Shown here piece by piece: positions 27,836 through 36,289 of a stretch of DNA of 64,000 bases. The stretch spans positions 62,001 to 126,000 of the forward strand of contig CAWVLT010000002.1 in the NCBI GenBank assembly GCA_963930185.1. Direction: 5' to 3'. Within the stretch, counting starts at the first letter, position 1; the number at the start of each line of letters is the position of its first letter. The stretch is from JAGZEG01 sp963930185 (GTDB lineage Bacteria; Actinomycetota; Coriobacteriia; Coriobacteriales; UMGS124). The position numbers and the translations under genes were made by a program. The notes under the pieces are model-generated. The model worked only from the letters and a program-made list of their open reading frames with translations, had not been told where the DNA came from and did no database searches.

Positions 27836-29554
27836 CTACTCGACCTCGCCCGCAAGCACCTTGATGACGTAGTAGCCAAACGTCATGTTGCGGCCCAGGC
27901 AGTTGCCAACCAGGTACACCGGGTAGTTGCCCGAGTAGTAGCGGCCCGAGCAGGTGCCGATGGCATATAGGCCCTCGATGGGGTTCTCGTCCCAGTCGAG
28001 CACCTGGAGCTTGTCGTTGATGCACAGCCCGTCCAGCGTGGTCAGGATCGACGCGCCATACCAGCCGCCGTAGAACGGCGGGTTGCGCAGCTCGGACAGG
28101 CGGTAGGGCTCCTTGCCGAAGTCATCGTCGACCTGCATGTCATACAGCTCGTTGTAGCGCTCGCACGTGGCCAGGAAGGCCTCCTTGGCCTCGCCCTCAA
28201 AGCCCAGCTTGTCGGCCAGCTCGTCGAGGGTGTCGGCCTGCATGATGGTGCCCTCTTCGATCTCCTTGGCGTAGGCGTCGGCGGGGCTGGTGCCCGGCGT
28301 CAGCGTGCGCTTCCACGTACCCGCCGAGCAGCCCTGCGTCTGGAAGCGGTTCACGTCCTCGGCGGCGTTCTCGTCGAACAGGATGCACCACACGCCGCCG
28401 GGACGGCTCGAGGCGGCATGGCAGATGGCGTCGTAGTTGGCCGACTCGTTGCAGATGCGCTTGCCGCGGCGGTCGACCTTCAGGAACGGCTGGCTGCCGA
28501 GGTTGTGCTGGCCCGTGCGGGCAAAGGAGTCGTTCTCGTCATAGCCGGCGTCGACGCCGGGGGCGACCAGGCCACGGTCGAAGAGCATCTCGGCCGGGTC
28601 GAGGTCCTTGGCGGCGCCCACCCACATGGCGGCCTTGATGCCCTGGCCCTTGTTGGCGGGGTTGGCGTTGAGCGAGGTGATGGCCTGGACGGCGAGCGGG
28701 TTGAGGGCCTTCATCATCTCGGGGTTGGCCGCGTAGTCGCCGGTGGCCAGCACGACGCTCTGAGCGTTGATCTGCACGTAGCCGTCGGGCGTGGTGAAGA
28801 TTGCACCGGTGACCGGACCGTTCTCCTCGCGGATGAGCTTCACGAGCTCGTACTCGTACTTGATCTCGTAGCCGTCATCCTCGATGATCTTGGCCTGGAT
28901 GGCGGTGTGGCCCATGGGACGATCTTCCTCGCCCTTAAAGCCGTCGTTGGAGATGTGGTGGCACTCCGGCGGAATGTAGTACATGGTGCCGCCGGCGCGG
29001 CCATCGCCGCCGTTCTCCACGTCCACGGTCACCGTGGAGTCGACGCCCGAGTGCTTGGCGTAGGTGTCGGCCAGCCACTCGACGAACTCACCCGAGTAGT
29101 CGGTCCACACGCGACCCACGGACATGTCGTTCTTGAACGAGGCGTAGCGGGCCCACTCGTTGAGCCAGCGGCCCTTGTCGACCTCCAGGCCGCCCTCCTC
29201 CTGGAAGCGCGAGCCGCAGGCGCCGATGTCAGCGTGCGCGCTGCCGTAGGTGGAGAGGCTCTCGCACAGGATGAAGTCCATCCCGCGCTCGGCGGCGGCC
29301 ATGCCGGCGACCAGGCCCGAGCAGCCAGCGCCCACGATGAGGACCTGGGTCTCGAGGGTGTTCACGATCTCGTCGGCCGCGATCTCGGGGGCCTCGCCCA
29401 GCCAGCCGGCACCCTCGCCGTTGGCTACGGGCGCGTCGGCGGTGGGAGCGGCCTCGTCAGCCAGGGCAACGGGAACCAGGGCGGCGGCGCTCAGGGCCGC
29501 ACCACCCATGGCGGCGCCGGCGACGAAGCTGCGACGTGAGACGTTCTGTTCCAT
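27836..29554 (-). CDS. TAT-exported FAD-dependent fumarate-reductase-like flavoprotein (module 1)
   Basis: 572 residues from an ATG with AGGAGG 8 bases upstream. The N-terminus carries a twin-arginine signal (SRRSFVAGAAMGG, hydrophobic stretch, ALADEA), so the protein folds with its cofactor and is exported. The FAD Rossmann motif is VLIVGAGCSGLVAGMAAAE (about 66-84); the C-terminus has the family's GLYAIGTCSGRYYSGNYPVY with closing LGRNMTFGYYVI. It belongs to the flavocytochrome c / fumarate reductase A superfamily, which reduces alkenes such as fumarate, urocanate or cinnamates during anaerobic respiration. No haem-binding CxxCH motif or FMN domain is in the chain, so the electron donor must be separate. 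The substrate is unknown. It is divergent from a LuxR regulator. Confidence 0.88.
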   Translation of the reverse strand: MEQNVSRRSFVAGAAMGGAALSAAALVPVALADEAAPTADAPVANGEGAGWLGEAPEIAADEIVNTLETQVLIVGAGCSGLVAGMAAAERGMDFILCESLSTYGSAHADIGACGSRFQEEGGLEVDKGRWLNEWARYASFKNDMSVGRVWTDYSGEFVEWLADTYAKHSGVDSTVTVDVENGGDGRAGGTMYYIPPECHHISNDGFKGEEDRPMGHTAIQAKIIEDDGYEIKYEYELVKLIREENGPVTGAIFTTPDGYVQINAQSVVLATGDYAANPEMMKALNPLAVQAITSLNANPANKGQGIKAAMWVGAAKDLDPAEMLFDRGLVAPGVDAGYDENDSFARTGQHNLGSQPFLKVDRRGKRICNESANYDAICHAASSRPGGVWCILFDENAAEDVNRFQTQGCSAGTWKRTLTPGTSPADAYAKEIEEGTIMQADTLDELADKLGFEGEAKEAFLATCERYNELYDMQVDDDFGKEPYRLSELRNPPFYGGWYGASILTTLDGLCINDKLQVLDWDENPIEGLYAIGTCSGRYYSGNYPVYLVGNCLGRNMTFGYYVIKVLAGEVE

Positions 29555-29585
29555 GTGGTTCCTCCTAACGATGGGAGCTGTTCGT

Positions 29586-29603
29586 CCGGACACGTGTGTC
29601 CGG
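29586..29603. promoter_or_regulatory. Perfect palindrome in the flavoprotein 5' leader
   Basis: CCGGACAC and GTGTCCGG are 8-bp inverted arms around GT, 32 bases upstream of the start codon. It could be an operator or an mRNA hairpin. The arms differ from the three sites at 29675-29805. Confidence 0.4.
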
Positions 29604-29674
29604 GCATGCACGGTACCCGCCCGGCCCTGCTGGCCGAGCCTGTCTCTCATCGTACGCATCGGGCGGGATCCTTC

Positions 29675-29805
29675 ATCACGCCGGCGGTGTAATCAATCGA
29701 ACATGGATGACGCATCTGTCATTCATGCAGCTCAGCATGGGTGCAAGCCAGACAGAAAAAAGTCATCACACCAATGGTGTAATGCCGTGATTTCACCGGT
29801 GTGAT
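29675..29805. promoter_or_regulatory. Three related palindromic sites between flavoprotein 1 and its LuxR regulator
   Basis: Site 1, ATCACGCCGGCGGTGTAAT (29675-29693); site 2, ATCACACCAATGGTGTAAT (29765-29783); site 3, ATTTCACCGGTGTGAT (29790-29805). The common core is CACC-N0-3-GGTG flanked by AT-ending arms, the dyad form expected for a LuxR-type dimer. All lie in the divergent intergenic region. Site 3 covers an upstream in-frame GTG at 29801, which argues for a later start of the regulator. Confidence 0.65.
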
Positions 29806-29956
29806 ATGGTACGGGCATGGCACGAGCAAGGTAAGAGCAGGCCGTGAGTACGGCTCAAGCAGCAAGAACGAGGCGTGCCACAGACGAAGGGGAAGGCCGG
29901 ACGAGGCAAGTGGGCCAGAGGCCCTGAAGAGCCAAGGGGAGACGAGCGCACCGCCC

Positions 29957-31618
29957 ATGGGAGCATCGCCGACGAGCAAACACGACAGCACACGCGTCAT
30001 ACGCGCCGAGGGGCAGGCCCAGCCGTCCCCCCGACCGTCCCGACGGCCGTCCCGGTGGCTTGTGCCGCACGTGAGGCCGAGTCGCGGAGACGTCGTCAGC
30101 ACGCTCGTCTGCCTGCTCGCACTCAGTGGGATACTGATCGTCTCATCCATGTACAGCCGCAGCATCGCGCCGGTCGCAAACGAGCTCGCAGGTCTCCCCT
30201 CGAGCTTCAGGCAGGTGCTGCTCGTCGTCTGGTATGCGCTGCTCGCCGTCGTCTCCTACTATCGGCCGCGCGTGTTCACCACACCTTCGTCATGCACGGC
30301 AGGCGCCATCGTCTCCGCCCTGTTCGTCGCATGCCTGCTGATTGGCAGCCAGGCACAGTCGACGGCGACATTCGCGGTGGGGGTCATCCTGTACACGCTC
30401 GCCCAGGCGTGGATGAACTTCCTGTTTGCCTGCAGGCTCACGAGCCTGCCCTCGCTGAAGATGGCGGCGGTCGCGGCGGTCGGCGGCGTCGTCCTGCGCC
30501 AGCTCACGCTGCCCATCTATTCGCTTCCGCTTGGCTTTACCGGCAACGTCGCGTGCATCGGTGCCATCTGCGTGGCCATCACCGCCGTGCTCGGCTCGCT
30601 CAACGCCCCCATGTTCGCCTCGCTCGCCCGCAAGGAATCGCTCGACCAGGTGGCGCTCACTAACCCGCTCTCGTCCCTGCGGCCGCCCAACCTGCTGTTC
30701 GCGGGCGTTCTGCTCGTCTCGCTCACGTACAACTTCTCGGCCGCCCAGGGAGTCCCGGGCTTCGGTGCCCTGCGCGTGACGGTGGTCTTGCTCATGCTGG
30801 CCCTGCTCTACCTGCTCCTCATCCTGCGCGACGGGCAGGAGGACCGCCTGTTCTCGCTCATCGTGCTGTTCGTCATGACGGGCCTGCTGTGCACGCCGCT
30901 TTTGCTCGGTCAGGACTCGTATATCCCCAACACGTTCCTGTTCCTTGGCTCCACCTGTTTTGACGTCCTGCTCTGGCTGCTGATCTACGGGATCGGCAGG
31001 CGCAACGCCGTGGCGATGATCCCGGTGTTCGGCGCCATCTGTTGCCTCGACGAGCTCGGAAACTGCGTCGGCGGGCCCCTGGGGCGCCTCGCCCTCTCTC
31101 TTGCCGGCTCCACCTCGCAGGCCGGCCAGGCCGTCACGCTGGGACTTGCGCTGTTTTTCTTCGCCTTCGTGTGGCTCGGGTTCAAGCGGTTCAGCTTCAC
31201 CGAGGCAATCCGTGGGGTCGAGAGCGTGGAGGAGCCGCTGCACCCAGCGCCGCGCCCAACGTCGCGCCCAGACGAGAAGGTGACCGGGGCAGGATCGGTC
31301 CTCTCGCATGCCGGCTACGGCGAGCCGTCGCCAGATGATCCGGGCGCCGCTGGCGACGCCCCCGCCCCCGCCGACGCGCACGGCGACGACCACCTGGGCC
31401 AGCGCTGCCACGAGATGGCGCTTGCCGTCGGCCTCACCCCGCGCGAGGAAGAGGTGTTCGACCTGCTGGCGCGCGGTCGCAACGCCCGCTACATCATGGA
31501 TGCCTTGCACGTCACGCGCAACACCGCCAAGGCGCATATCGCCCACATCTACGCCAAGGTTGGCGTACACTCGCACCAGGAGCTGCTGTCACTGGTGGAG
31601 GATGGGGGAGATCAGTAG
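29957..31618 (+). CDS. Membrane-embedded LuxR-type regulator (module 1)
   Basis: 553 residues from ATG 29957; the frame is open back to a GTG at 29801, but that lies in a palindromic operator candidate and the intervening sequence is Arg/Ser-rich. No start has a good ribosome site, so the N-terminus is uncertain. The first about 400 residues are a series of roughly 10-12 membrane helices (STLVCLLALSGILIVSSMY, LLVVWYALLAVVSYY and others). A polar linker follows, and the last 60 residues are a LuxR helix-turn-helix: LTPREEEVFDLLARG, YIMDALHVTRNTAKAHIAHI. Such proteins are thought to sense a small molecule through the membrane part and control the adjacent reductase. It is divergent from flavoprotein 1 and tail to tail with the second LuxR gene. 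Confidence 0.82.
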   Translation: MGASPTSKHDSTRVIRAEGQAQPSPRPSRRPSRWLVPHVRPSRGDVVSTLVCLLALSGILIVSSMYSRSIAPVANELAGLPSSFRQVLLVVWYALLAVVSYYRPRVFTTPSSCTAGAIVSALFVACLLIGSQAQSTATFAVGVILYTLAQAWMNFLFACRLTSLPSLKMAAVAAVGGVVLRQLTLPIYSLPLGFTGNVACIGAICVAITAVLGSLNAPMFASLARKESLDQVALTNPLSSLRPPNLLFAGVLLVSLTYNFSAAQGVPGFGALRVTVVLLMLALLYLLLILRDGQEDRLFSLIVLFVMTGLLCTPLLLGQDSYIPNTFLFLGSTCFDVLLWLLIYGIGRRNAVAMIPVFGAICCLDELGNCVGGPLGRLALSLAGSTSQAGQAVTLGLALFFFAFVWLGFKRFSFTEAIRGVESVEEPLHPAPRPTSRPDEKVTGAGSVLSHAGYGEPSPDDPGAAGDAPAPADAHGDDHLGQRCHEMALAVGLTPREEEVFDLLARGRNARYIMDALHVTRNTAKAHIAHIYAKVGVHSHQELLSLVEDGGDQ

Positions 31619-31697
31619 GGCGGCTGAGACCGAAAGTCAAGGGTCGAAGCTCGCATACGCGTCCTCGCATCGGCGCGATAACCCGACGGACACATAA

Positions 31698-33194
31698 TCA
31701 GATGCTGTTGGGGCGCTCTACCGTTTCAGAAAGACCATCATCCTTCTGCTGTCGCGCTGCCTCCACCATAACGAATAGTTCCTCACGCGTGTGGATGTCG
31801 AGCTTCTGGTACACGTGACGGATGTGCGCCTTTGCCGTGCCATTTGCCACACACAGTTCATGCTCGATGTCGCGCGCGGTCTTGTGCTGGGCGAGCAGGG
31901 AAAGCACCTCCTCCTCACGCTGTGAGAGGTTACGCGAGGCAGCGAGGGCAGCACATGCACGCATAAGAGAACCCCGGTCCTCGATGGCACGCGAGCGCTC
32001 GGGCTCGGGTTGCTCGCCCGAGATGCGCACGCCCCACGGCGAGCTAAGGCGCCGCTCACGGAAGGCGACGAACGTCACGAGCATCACGATAACCACCAAC
32101 AGTGGCGCTAAGGAGATTCCCGTCGCGAGAAGGGATTCCTCTGTCGCACGCCCCGCCATCATGGCGAGCGAGCGCGCCGCCCTCTCGATGCCGAACAGCC
32201 ATATGGCGCTTGCACCCCAGTGATAGCAAATCGAGCCGATCATCGTCATGATGAACACCTGGCTTGCCGTATAGCCCCAGTTGGCGCAGAAGTTGGCCCA
32301 CCACGGGCTCTGAGGGACAACCGCCGCGAGGATTAGACAGACCGCTGTCATGAACGGCAGCAGCGCACCATAAATAGACCCAAAGTCCACGCGGTCGTGC
32401 GCCGCCATAATGATCGCGGCGATGGCGAGCGCGCACAGAACTGTGCCGACCGAGGTGTTCGGTCGCGACACCCCAGCGATGCCAGACTGGAGCAAACCGT
32501 AGGCAAACGAATATACCGCGATAATAAGCACAGGTCTCCAGGGAAAAGAGAATTCCGCCCAGCCCGCGTCGCTCACCGGAGCCACGCGCTCGTCTCTATG
32601 ACAGTTGCGCAAGCATCGCAGTGACACGAGCGGTAGGAGTGCCGTGGCCGCCGGAAGCCAATCGGGCTGAAACCCCCGATAGAGCCACCCCACCCCGGCC
32701 CCAACTACCAAGGAGGCCGCATAGTACAAGCAAATGCGCGTGGGACTGAGCATGCCGTAGAGCTCTGACCACAACAAGATGATGAGAGCGGTGCCAAGCC
32801 CTCCCATTATCGTATAGGGCACCGCTACCATCAGCGTAGGCAACAAGCCCGAAGCAAACGCGTATCCCATAAGCGAGGTACCCACCATGAGCATGGCGCA
32901 TAAGGGAACGGGCCAGCGACGCGTATACAGCGGCGTGAGATGTCGGGAAAGAGAGGCGCAGACAAGAAGCGCCACGATCATCACAAGATCGAAGGCGTTC
33001 TGTGACACCGAATACCCCGTCGCACCGGCAGTAAGCCCGTCCTCAAAGATGACGTTAAGCCAACCCCGGTACACCCCCAAGCCCAGAAACGGCAGGGGCA
33101 CAAGCGGAATGGAGGCAAACCAGCCGCCCAGTCTGCTACGCCAGTCATTACTCAAACCGGTGGTTGCCTGGTTCTGTGTTGGCCGCCCATCCAT
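31698..33194 (-). CDS. Membrane-embedded LuxR-type regulator (module 2)
   Basis: 498 residues from an ATG preceded by GGGAGGAGGGG; an ATG 7 codons earlier overlaps that site. It has the same build as the module 1 regulator: about 12 membrane helices (for example LIIAVYSFAYGLLQSGIAGV, LLVVIVMLVTFVAF), then a C-terminal LuxR helix-turn-helix NLSQREEEVLSLLAQ with VANGTAKAHIRHVYQKLDIH. The two regulators are clearly related but diverged in the sensing half. It is divergent from flavoprotein 2 and convergent with the first regulator at a gap of 79 bases, with no clear terminator between them. The likely role is ligand-dependent control of flavoprotein 2. Confidence 0.85.
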   Translation of the reverse strand: MDGRPTQNQATTGLSNDWRSRLGGWFASIPLVPLPFLGLGVYRGWLNVIFEDGLTAGATGYSVSQNAFDLVMIVALLVCASLSRHLTPLYTRRWPVPLCAMLMVGTSLMGYAFASGLLPTLMVAVPYTIMGGLGTALIILLWSELYGMLSPTRICLYYAASLVVGAGVGWLYRGFQPDWLPAATALLPLVSLRCLRNCHRDERVAPVSDAGWAEFSFPWRPVLIIAVYSFAYGLLQSGIAGVSRPNTSVGTVLCALAIAAIIMAAHDRVDFGSIYGALLPFMTAVCLILAAVVPQSPWWANFCANWGYTASQVFIMTMIGSICYHWGASAIWLFGIERAARSLAMMAGRATEESLLATGISLAPLLVVIVMLVTFVAFRERRLSSPWGVRISGEQPEPERSRAIEDRGSLMRACAALAASRNLSQREEEVLSLLAQHKTARDIEHELCVANGTAKAHIRHVYQKLDIHTREELFVMVEAARQQKDDGLSETVERPNSI

Positions 33195-33275
33195 ATGGTG
33201 ACCCCTCCTCCCCATTGCTTAAACTCCAAGCATATCAGGAACGAACCCGACCGTCATCAGCAACACATGTGCAGG

Positions 33276-33290
33276 TAACCGCCATGGTTA
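33276..33290. promoter_or_regulatory. Operator candidate between LuxR 2 and flavoprotein 2
   Basis: TAACC-GCCAT-GGTTA is a perfect 5-bp dyad with a flanking near match (GGTAACC, GGTTATA). It has the same ACC...GGT logic as the three sites in module 1. A weaker dyad, AGTG-GTTAA-CACT, lies at about 33318. Confidence 0.35.
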
Positions 33291-33446
33291 TATGGCAAGG
33301 GGTTATTTTCTCGAATGAGTGGTTAACACTTTAGACCGTGCATTTCCAACCAAACCAAGGCAAAGTACGAAGCCGAAGCAAACCTGCGCTCGATACAACA
33401 TCCGGAGCATGCAGGCATGCATATTCAGTCTAAGAAGGAGGAACGC

Positions 33447-35033
33447 ATGGAAACCATCACCCGTCGCGATCTCGTCAAGGGCGCAAGCCTCGCCGCCGTC
33501 GGAGCGGCCGTCGCCAGCGTCGCCATTCCCGCAGCTGCCCGTGCCGCCGAAGATCCCTCATACGCCGGCATCGTCGACGTGCCCAGTTTCCTGATCGCGC
33601 CCGAACCTATCACCGACATCGCCGAGACCAAGGAGTACGACGTTGTGGTCGTGGGTGCCGGTGCCGCCGGCGTGCCGGCCACCCTGGCCGCCGTTGAGGC
33701 CGGCGCGACCGTAGCCTGCCTGCAGAAGGAGGTCGTGGCCATCTCCCAGGGCAACAGCGGCTGCGGCGTCGAGGTCGACAAATCTGACAAGGTTGCCATC
33801 GAGGGCATGATCTCTTACGAGATGGAGGAGAACGCCCATCGCCCCGATCGTCGCCAGCTCAGCAACTGGGCCTACAACTCTGGCGAGACCATGGCCTGGC
33901 TGCTCGATCGCGCCGAGAAGGCGGGTGCCCAGTTCACCACCTCCGAAAGCACCATGGAGTTCTCGGGCGGCACCGTTTCATTCATCAAGAACTCCTTTGG
34001 CCCTAAGCCCTACACCACCGGCGACGCGATGCAGGCCCTCGCTGCCTATGCCGAGACCCAGGGTGCCGAGTTTTTCTACGAGACCCCCGGCGTGCAGCTC
34101 GTCAAGGATGACTCCGGCCGCGTCATCGGCGTGATCGGCCAGACCGCCGAGGGCACCTATGTCCAATTCAACGCCACCAAGGGCGTCATCATCGCCACTG
34201 GTGACTATCAGAACGATCTTGACATGTGTTCCTACTACATCCCCGACCTCGATAACTTCGAGCGCAAGCAGGCCGGCAAGACCGGCGACGGCCACAAGAT
34301 GGTGGTGTGGGCCGGCGGCAAGATCGAGGACGGCAACCACACTAAGATGCTCCATGACTTTGACGCGGGCCCCAGCAGCATGGCCGACATGCCCTTCCTC
34401 GCCGTGAAGGATGACGGCACCCGCTTCTGTGATGAGAGCGTGCCCATGTCGTTGCTCAACAACTACCTGCGCGGGCCCAAGGACTGCGGTTGGTACTCGC
34501 AGATCTTCGACGCCGACTACCTCGCGGCCACCGAAGGCTGGCCGGGCAAAGCCGTCGACGAGGAGGCTATGAAGAATTATATGCCCGAGGAGGAGGGCGA
34601 AAAAACGGGCGTGCTTGAGTACTACATCCGCACGTTCAAGGCCGACACCCTCGAGGAGCTCGCCAAGAAACTGCTCATCACTGACGTTGATGCGTTCGTC
34701 GCCACCGTGGAACGTTACAACGAGCTGTGCGAGAAGGGCGCCGACGAGGATTTCGGCAAGGACGCCCAGTATCTGATTCCCGTCGTCACCCCGCCGTTCT
34801 ACGGCATCCACCGTCACGTGCGCATCTCGGCCATCACCGCCGGCGTCGAGGTCAACCCCGACCAGCAGTGTCTAACGCCCGAAGGCGAGATCATCCCCGG
34901 CCTATACGCCGTCGGCAACTGCGCTGGCAACTTCTACGGCGGCGTGGACTACCCACTTGCCATCGGCGGCCTGTCTCTGGGCCGTTGCTACACCCAGGGC
35001 TACATGGTGGGCAAGGCAGTCGCCGGCCTGTAG
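33447..35033 (+). CDS. TAT-exported FAD-dependent reductase (module 2)
   Basis: 528 residues from the ATG 6 bases after AAGGAGG. A twin-arginine signal TRRDLVKGASLAAVG leads to AARAAEDP. The FAD-binding motif is VVVVGAGAAGVPATLAAVEAG (about 65-85) and the C-terminal flavin loop is GLYAVGNCAGNFYGGVDYPL with LGRCYTQGYMVGKAVAGL. It is of the same flavocytochrome c / fumarate reductase family as module 1 but a distinct sequence, so a different substrate is likely. It has no haem or FMN domain. The only neighbour in the unit is the divergent LuxR regulator, and a strong terminator follows. Confidence 0.88.
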   Translation: METITRRDLVKGASLAAVGAAVASVAIPAAARAAEDPSYAGIVDVPSFLIAPEPITDIAETKEYDVVVVGAGAAGVPATLAAVEAGATVACLQKEVVAISQGNSGCGVEVDKSDKVAIEGMISYEMEENAHRPDRRQLSNWAYNSGETMAWLLDRAEKAGAQFTTSESTMEFSGGTVSFIKNSFGPKPYTTGDAMQALAAYAETQGAEFFYETPGVQLVKDDSGRVIGVIGQTAEGTYVQFNATKGVIIATGDYQNDLDMCSYYIPDLDNFERKQAGKTGDGHKMVVWAGGKIEDGNHTKMLHDFDAGPSSMADMPFLAVKDDGTRFCDESVPMSLLNNYLRGPKDCGWYSQIFDADYLAATEGWPGKAVDEEAMKNYMPEEEGEKTGVLEYYIRTFKADTLEELAKKLLITDVDAFVATVERYNELCEKGADEDFGKDAQYLIPVVTPPFYGIHRHVRISAITAGVEVNPDQQCLTPEGEIIPGLYAVGNCAGNFYGGVDYPLAIGGLSLGRCYTQGYMVGKAVAGL

Positions 35034-35086
35034 AGCAAAGCGCGAAAAATAGCAGCCGGTCTTAACACCTTTCGCATAATGACGCA

Positions 35087-35127
35087 GGCGGTACGTGGAT
35101 CGTGCGGATCCACGTACCGCCCTTTTC
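35087..35127 (+). terminator. Strong terminator after flavoprotein 2
   Basis: GGCGGTACGTGGATC (35087-35101) and GATCCACGTACCGCC (35107-35121) form a perfect 15-bp stem with loop GTGCG, followed by CTTTTC. It touches the 3' end of the convergent PIN toxin gene. Confidence 0.9.
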
Positions 35128-35647
35128 AACATGGAATGGCGCCATTCGTCACGAGCTCAAGGGCTTCCCTCGGGCACAGGCACCGAATAGGAGAGCGTTC
35201 GGCGAGCTCTTTGTCATATGTCACGATATAGTCAGCGCCTATCCGGTACGCAACCCCAAGAAGAATGTCATCTTCGTAGTCATCATGCACCCCTTTGTAA
35301 GTGAACGCCTGCAGGAGTTCGGGCTGGCCAACCGGCGCCACAATCGCAAAATCAATTACTTTTCGTACGCATGTCCATGCCATCTCGCGCGCAACAGCCA
35401 CAACGTCAGGGGTAATGGCTCTTCCCATCTTGCGCGCATTGCTTTTCATGTCATTCGCCAGCAGGTACGAGAGATCCTTGAGAGACAGAGAGGCGACGTA
35501 CACTGCGACCGAATCGCTGTCAATTGATAGCCTTAGAAACTTGGAGACAGCTTGGTGCCCAGGCGTTCTGGCAAGAAAGTAATCCATCCAGACGTTGGTG
35601 TCGATAAGAAACTTGGAAACCGGGCGCCCTGGTGACCTTTCCCTCAT
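35126..35647 (-). CDS. PIN-domain toxin, paralogue of the 25.4 kb toxin
   Basis: 173 residues from the ATG that overlaps the antitoxin stop (ATGA); four more N-terminal codons are possible. The PIN signature is FLIDTNVWMDYFLAR with catalytic Asp16, then YEDDILLGVAYRIGADYIVTYDKELAE holding the downstream acids. A Mg-dependent RNase role is inferred from the family. The match to the toxin at 25.4-26.0 kb (DTNVWVDYFLGR, YEDDTILATAKSINAE) shows that the two cassettes derive from one ancestor. Confidence 0.87.
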   Translation of the reverse strand: MRERSPGRPVSKFLIDTNVWMDYFLARTPGHQAVSKFLRLSIDSDSVAVYVASLSLKDLSYLLANDMKSNARKMGRAITPDVVAVAREMAWTCVRKVIDFAIVAPVGQPELLQAFTYKGVHDDYEDDILLGVAYRIGADYIVTYDKELAERSPIRCLCPREALELVTNGAIPC

Positions 35648-36006
35648 GCCATCCCCCACTCCCTCATCTTTTCTTGGGCCGATATCTCCCTGAGTTCCTC
35701 GTAATCATACGAGCATGCCTCGTCGACCTCACGGGGGTTCAAACCAAGCGCAACATAATAGCTGGCAACAAGATCTGCCCCGAGGTGCTCCACATCCTCG
35801 CCCTGCTCCGACGCGACAGCAGCCTCATCGAGCGTACCTTGGCGCAATATACTCCGCAAACCACGAGGCAGCTCACGATTCACGACAAGGTACTCCCATA
35901 ATATCCGCACAACCTGTGAGGGAGAAAGTCCAAGCTCTTCGAGAACCCCATCAACCGCATGCTTAAGCGATGAGTCGAGACGGACGTTCAACTGCGCAGC
36001 CTGCAT
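35644..36006 (-). CDS. RelB/DinJ-like antitoxin, paralogue of the 25.1 kb antitoxin
   Basis: 120 residues. The N-terminal strand and helix MQAAQLNVRLDSSLKHAVDGVLEELG lead to GLSPSQVVRILWEYLVVNRELPRGL, the same motif as in the first antitoxin. The C-terminal half is acidic (EQGEDVEHLG, DEACSYDYEEL). The ATGA overlap with the toxin start couples translation. Upstream there is an AT-rich promoter with the same TGCTATACT box as operon 1. Confidence 0.85.
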   Translation of the reverse strand: MQAAQLNVRLDSSLKHAVDGVLEELGLSPSQVVRILWEYLVVNRELPRGLRSILRQGTLDEAAVASEQGEDVEHLGADLVASYYVALGLNPREVDEACSYDYEELREISAQEKMREWGMA

Positions 36007-36063
36007 GGCGAACCTCTCATTCCATCAACAGCGCTCAAGTCTGCTAGACACTCTTTAATTTGA

Positions 36064-36072
36064 AGTATAGCA
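36064..36072 (-). promoter_or_regulatory. Extended -10 and small palindrome before toxin-antitoxin operon 2
   Basis: On the minus strand this reads TGCTATACT, an extended -10 identical to the box before operon 1. It overlaps the dyad GTATAGCACGATAC (36066-36079), whose arms GTAT/ATAC could bind the antitoxin. Confidence 0.5.
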
Positions 36073-36193
36073 CGATACCAGCCAACATTGAGCGTGCATC
36101 GTCCCGGTCCGCAACACCAGACTCTACGCCTGGCTAAGCCTTCAAAGCCAATGTATGCGCACGCACAACAATAAGTTCAGGACAACAACCCAT

Positions 36194-36242
36194 GCAAAAA
36201 GAGGTGACGCGTCGGCAGTACGACTTGGCCTGACGCGTCACC
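36194..36242 (-). terminator. Terminator of the sigma/membrane-protein operon
   Basis: GGTGACGCGTC (36203-36213) and GACGCGTCACC (36232-36242) pair perfectly over an 18-base loop. On the minus strand the stem is followed by TCTTTTTG. It lies just past the stop of the 36.3-37.5 kb gene. Confidence 0.85.
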
Positions 36243-36289
36243 GCGCATTTTATTCAACTCAACCCACAAACTGCCCGCACAACATTTCC

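Noticed and set aside
29801..29956. Start of the first LuxR regulator at the GTG at 29801
   Set aside because: It lies inside the third palindromic site and lacks a ribosome site; the stretch to 29956 is Arg/Ser/Gly-rich without membrane helices. It cannot be fully excluded.
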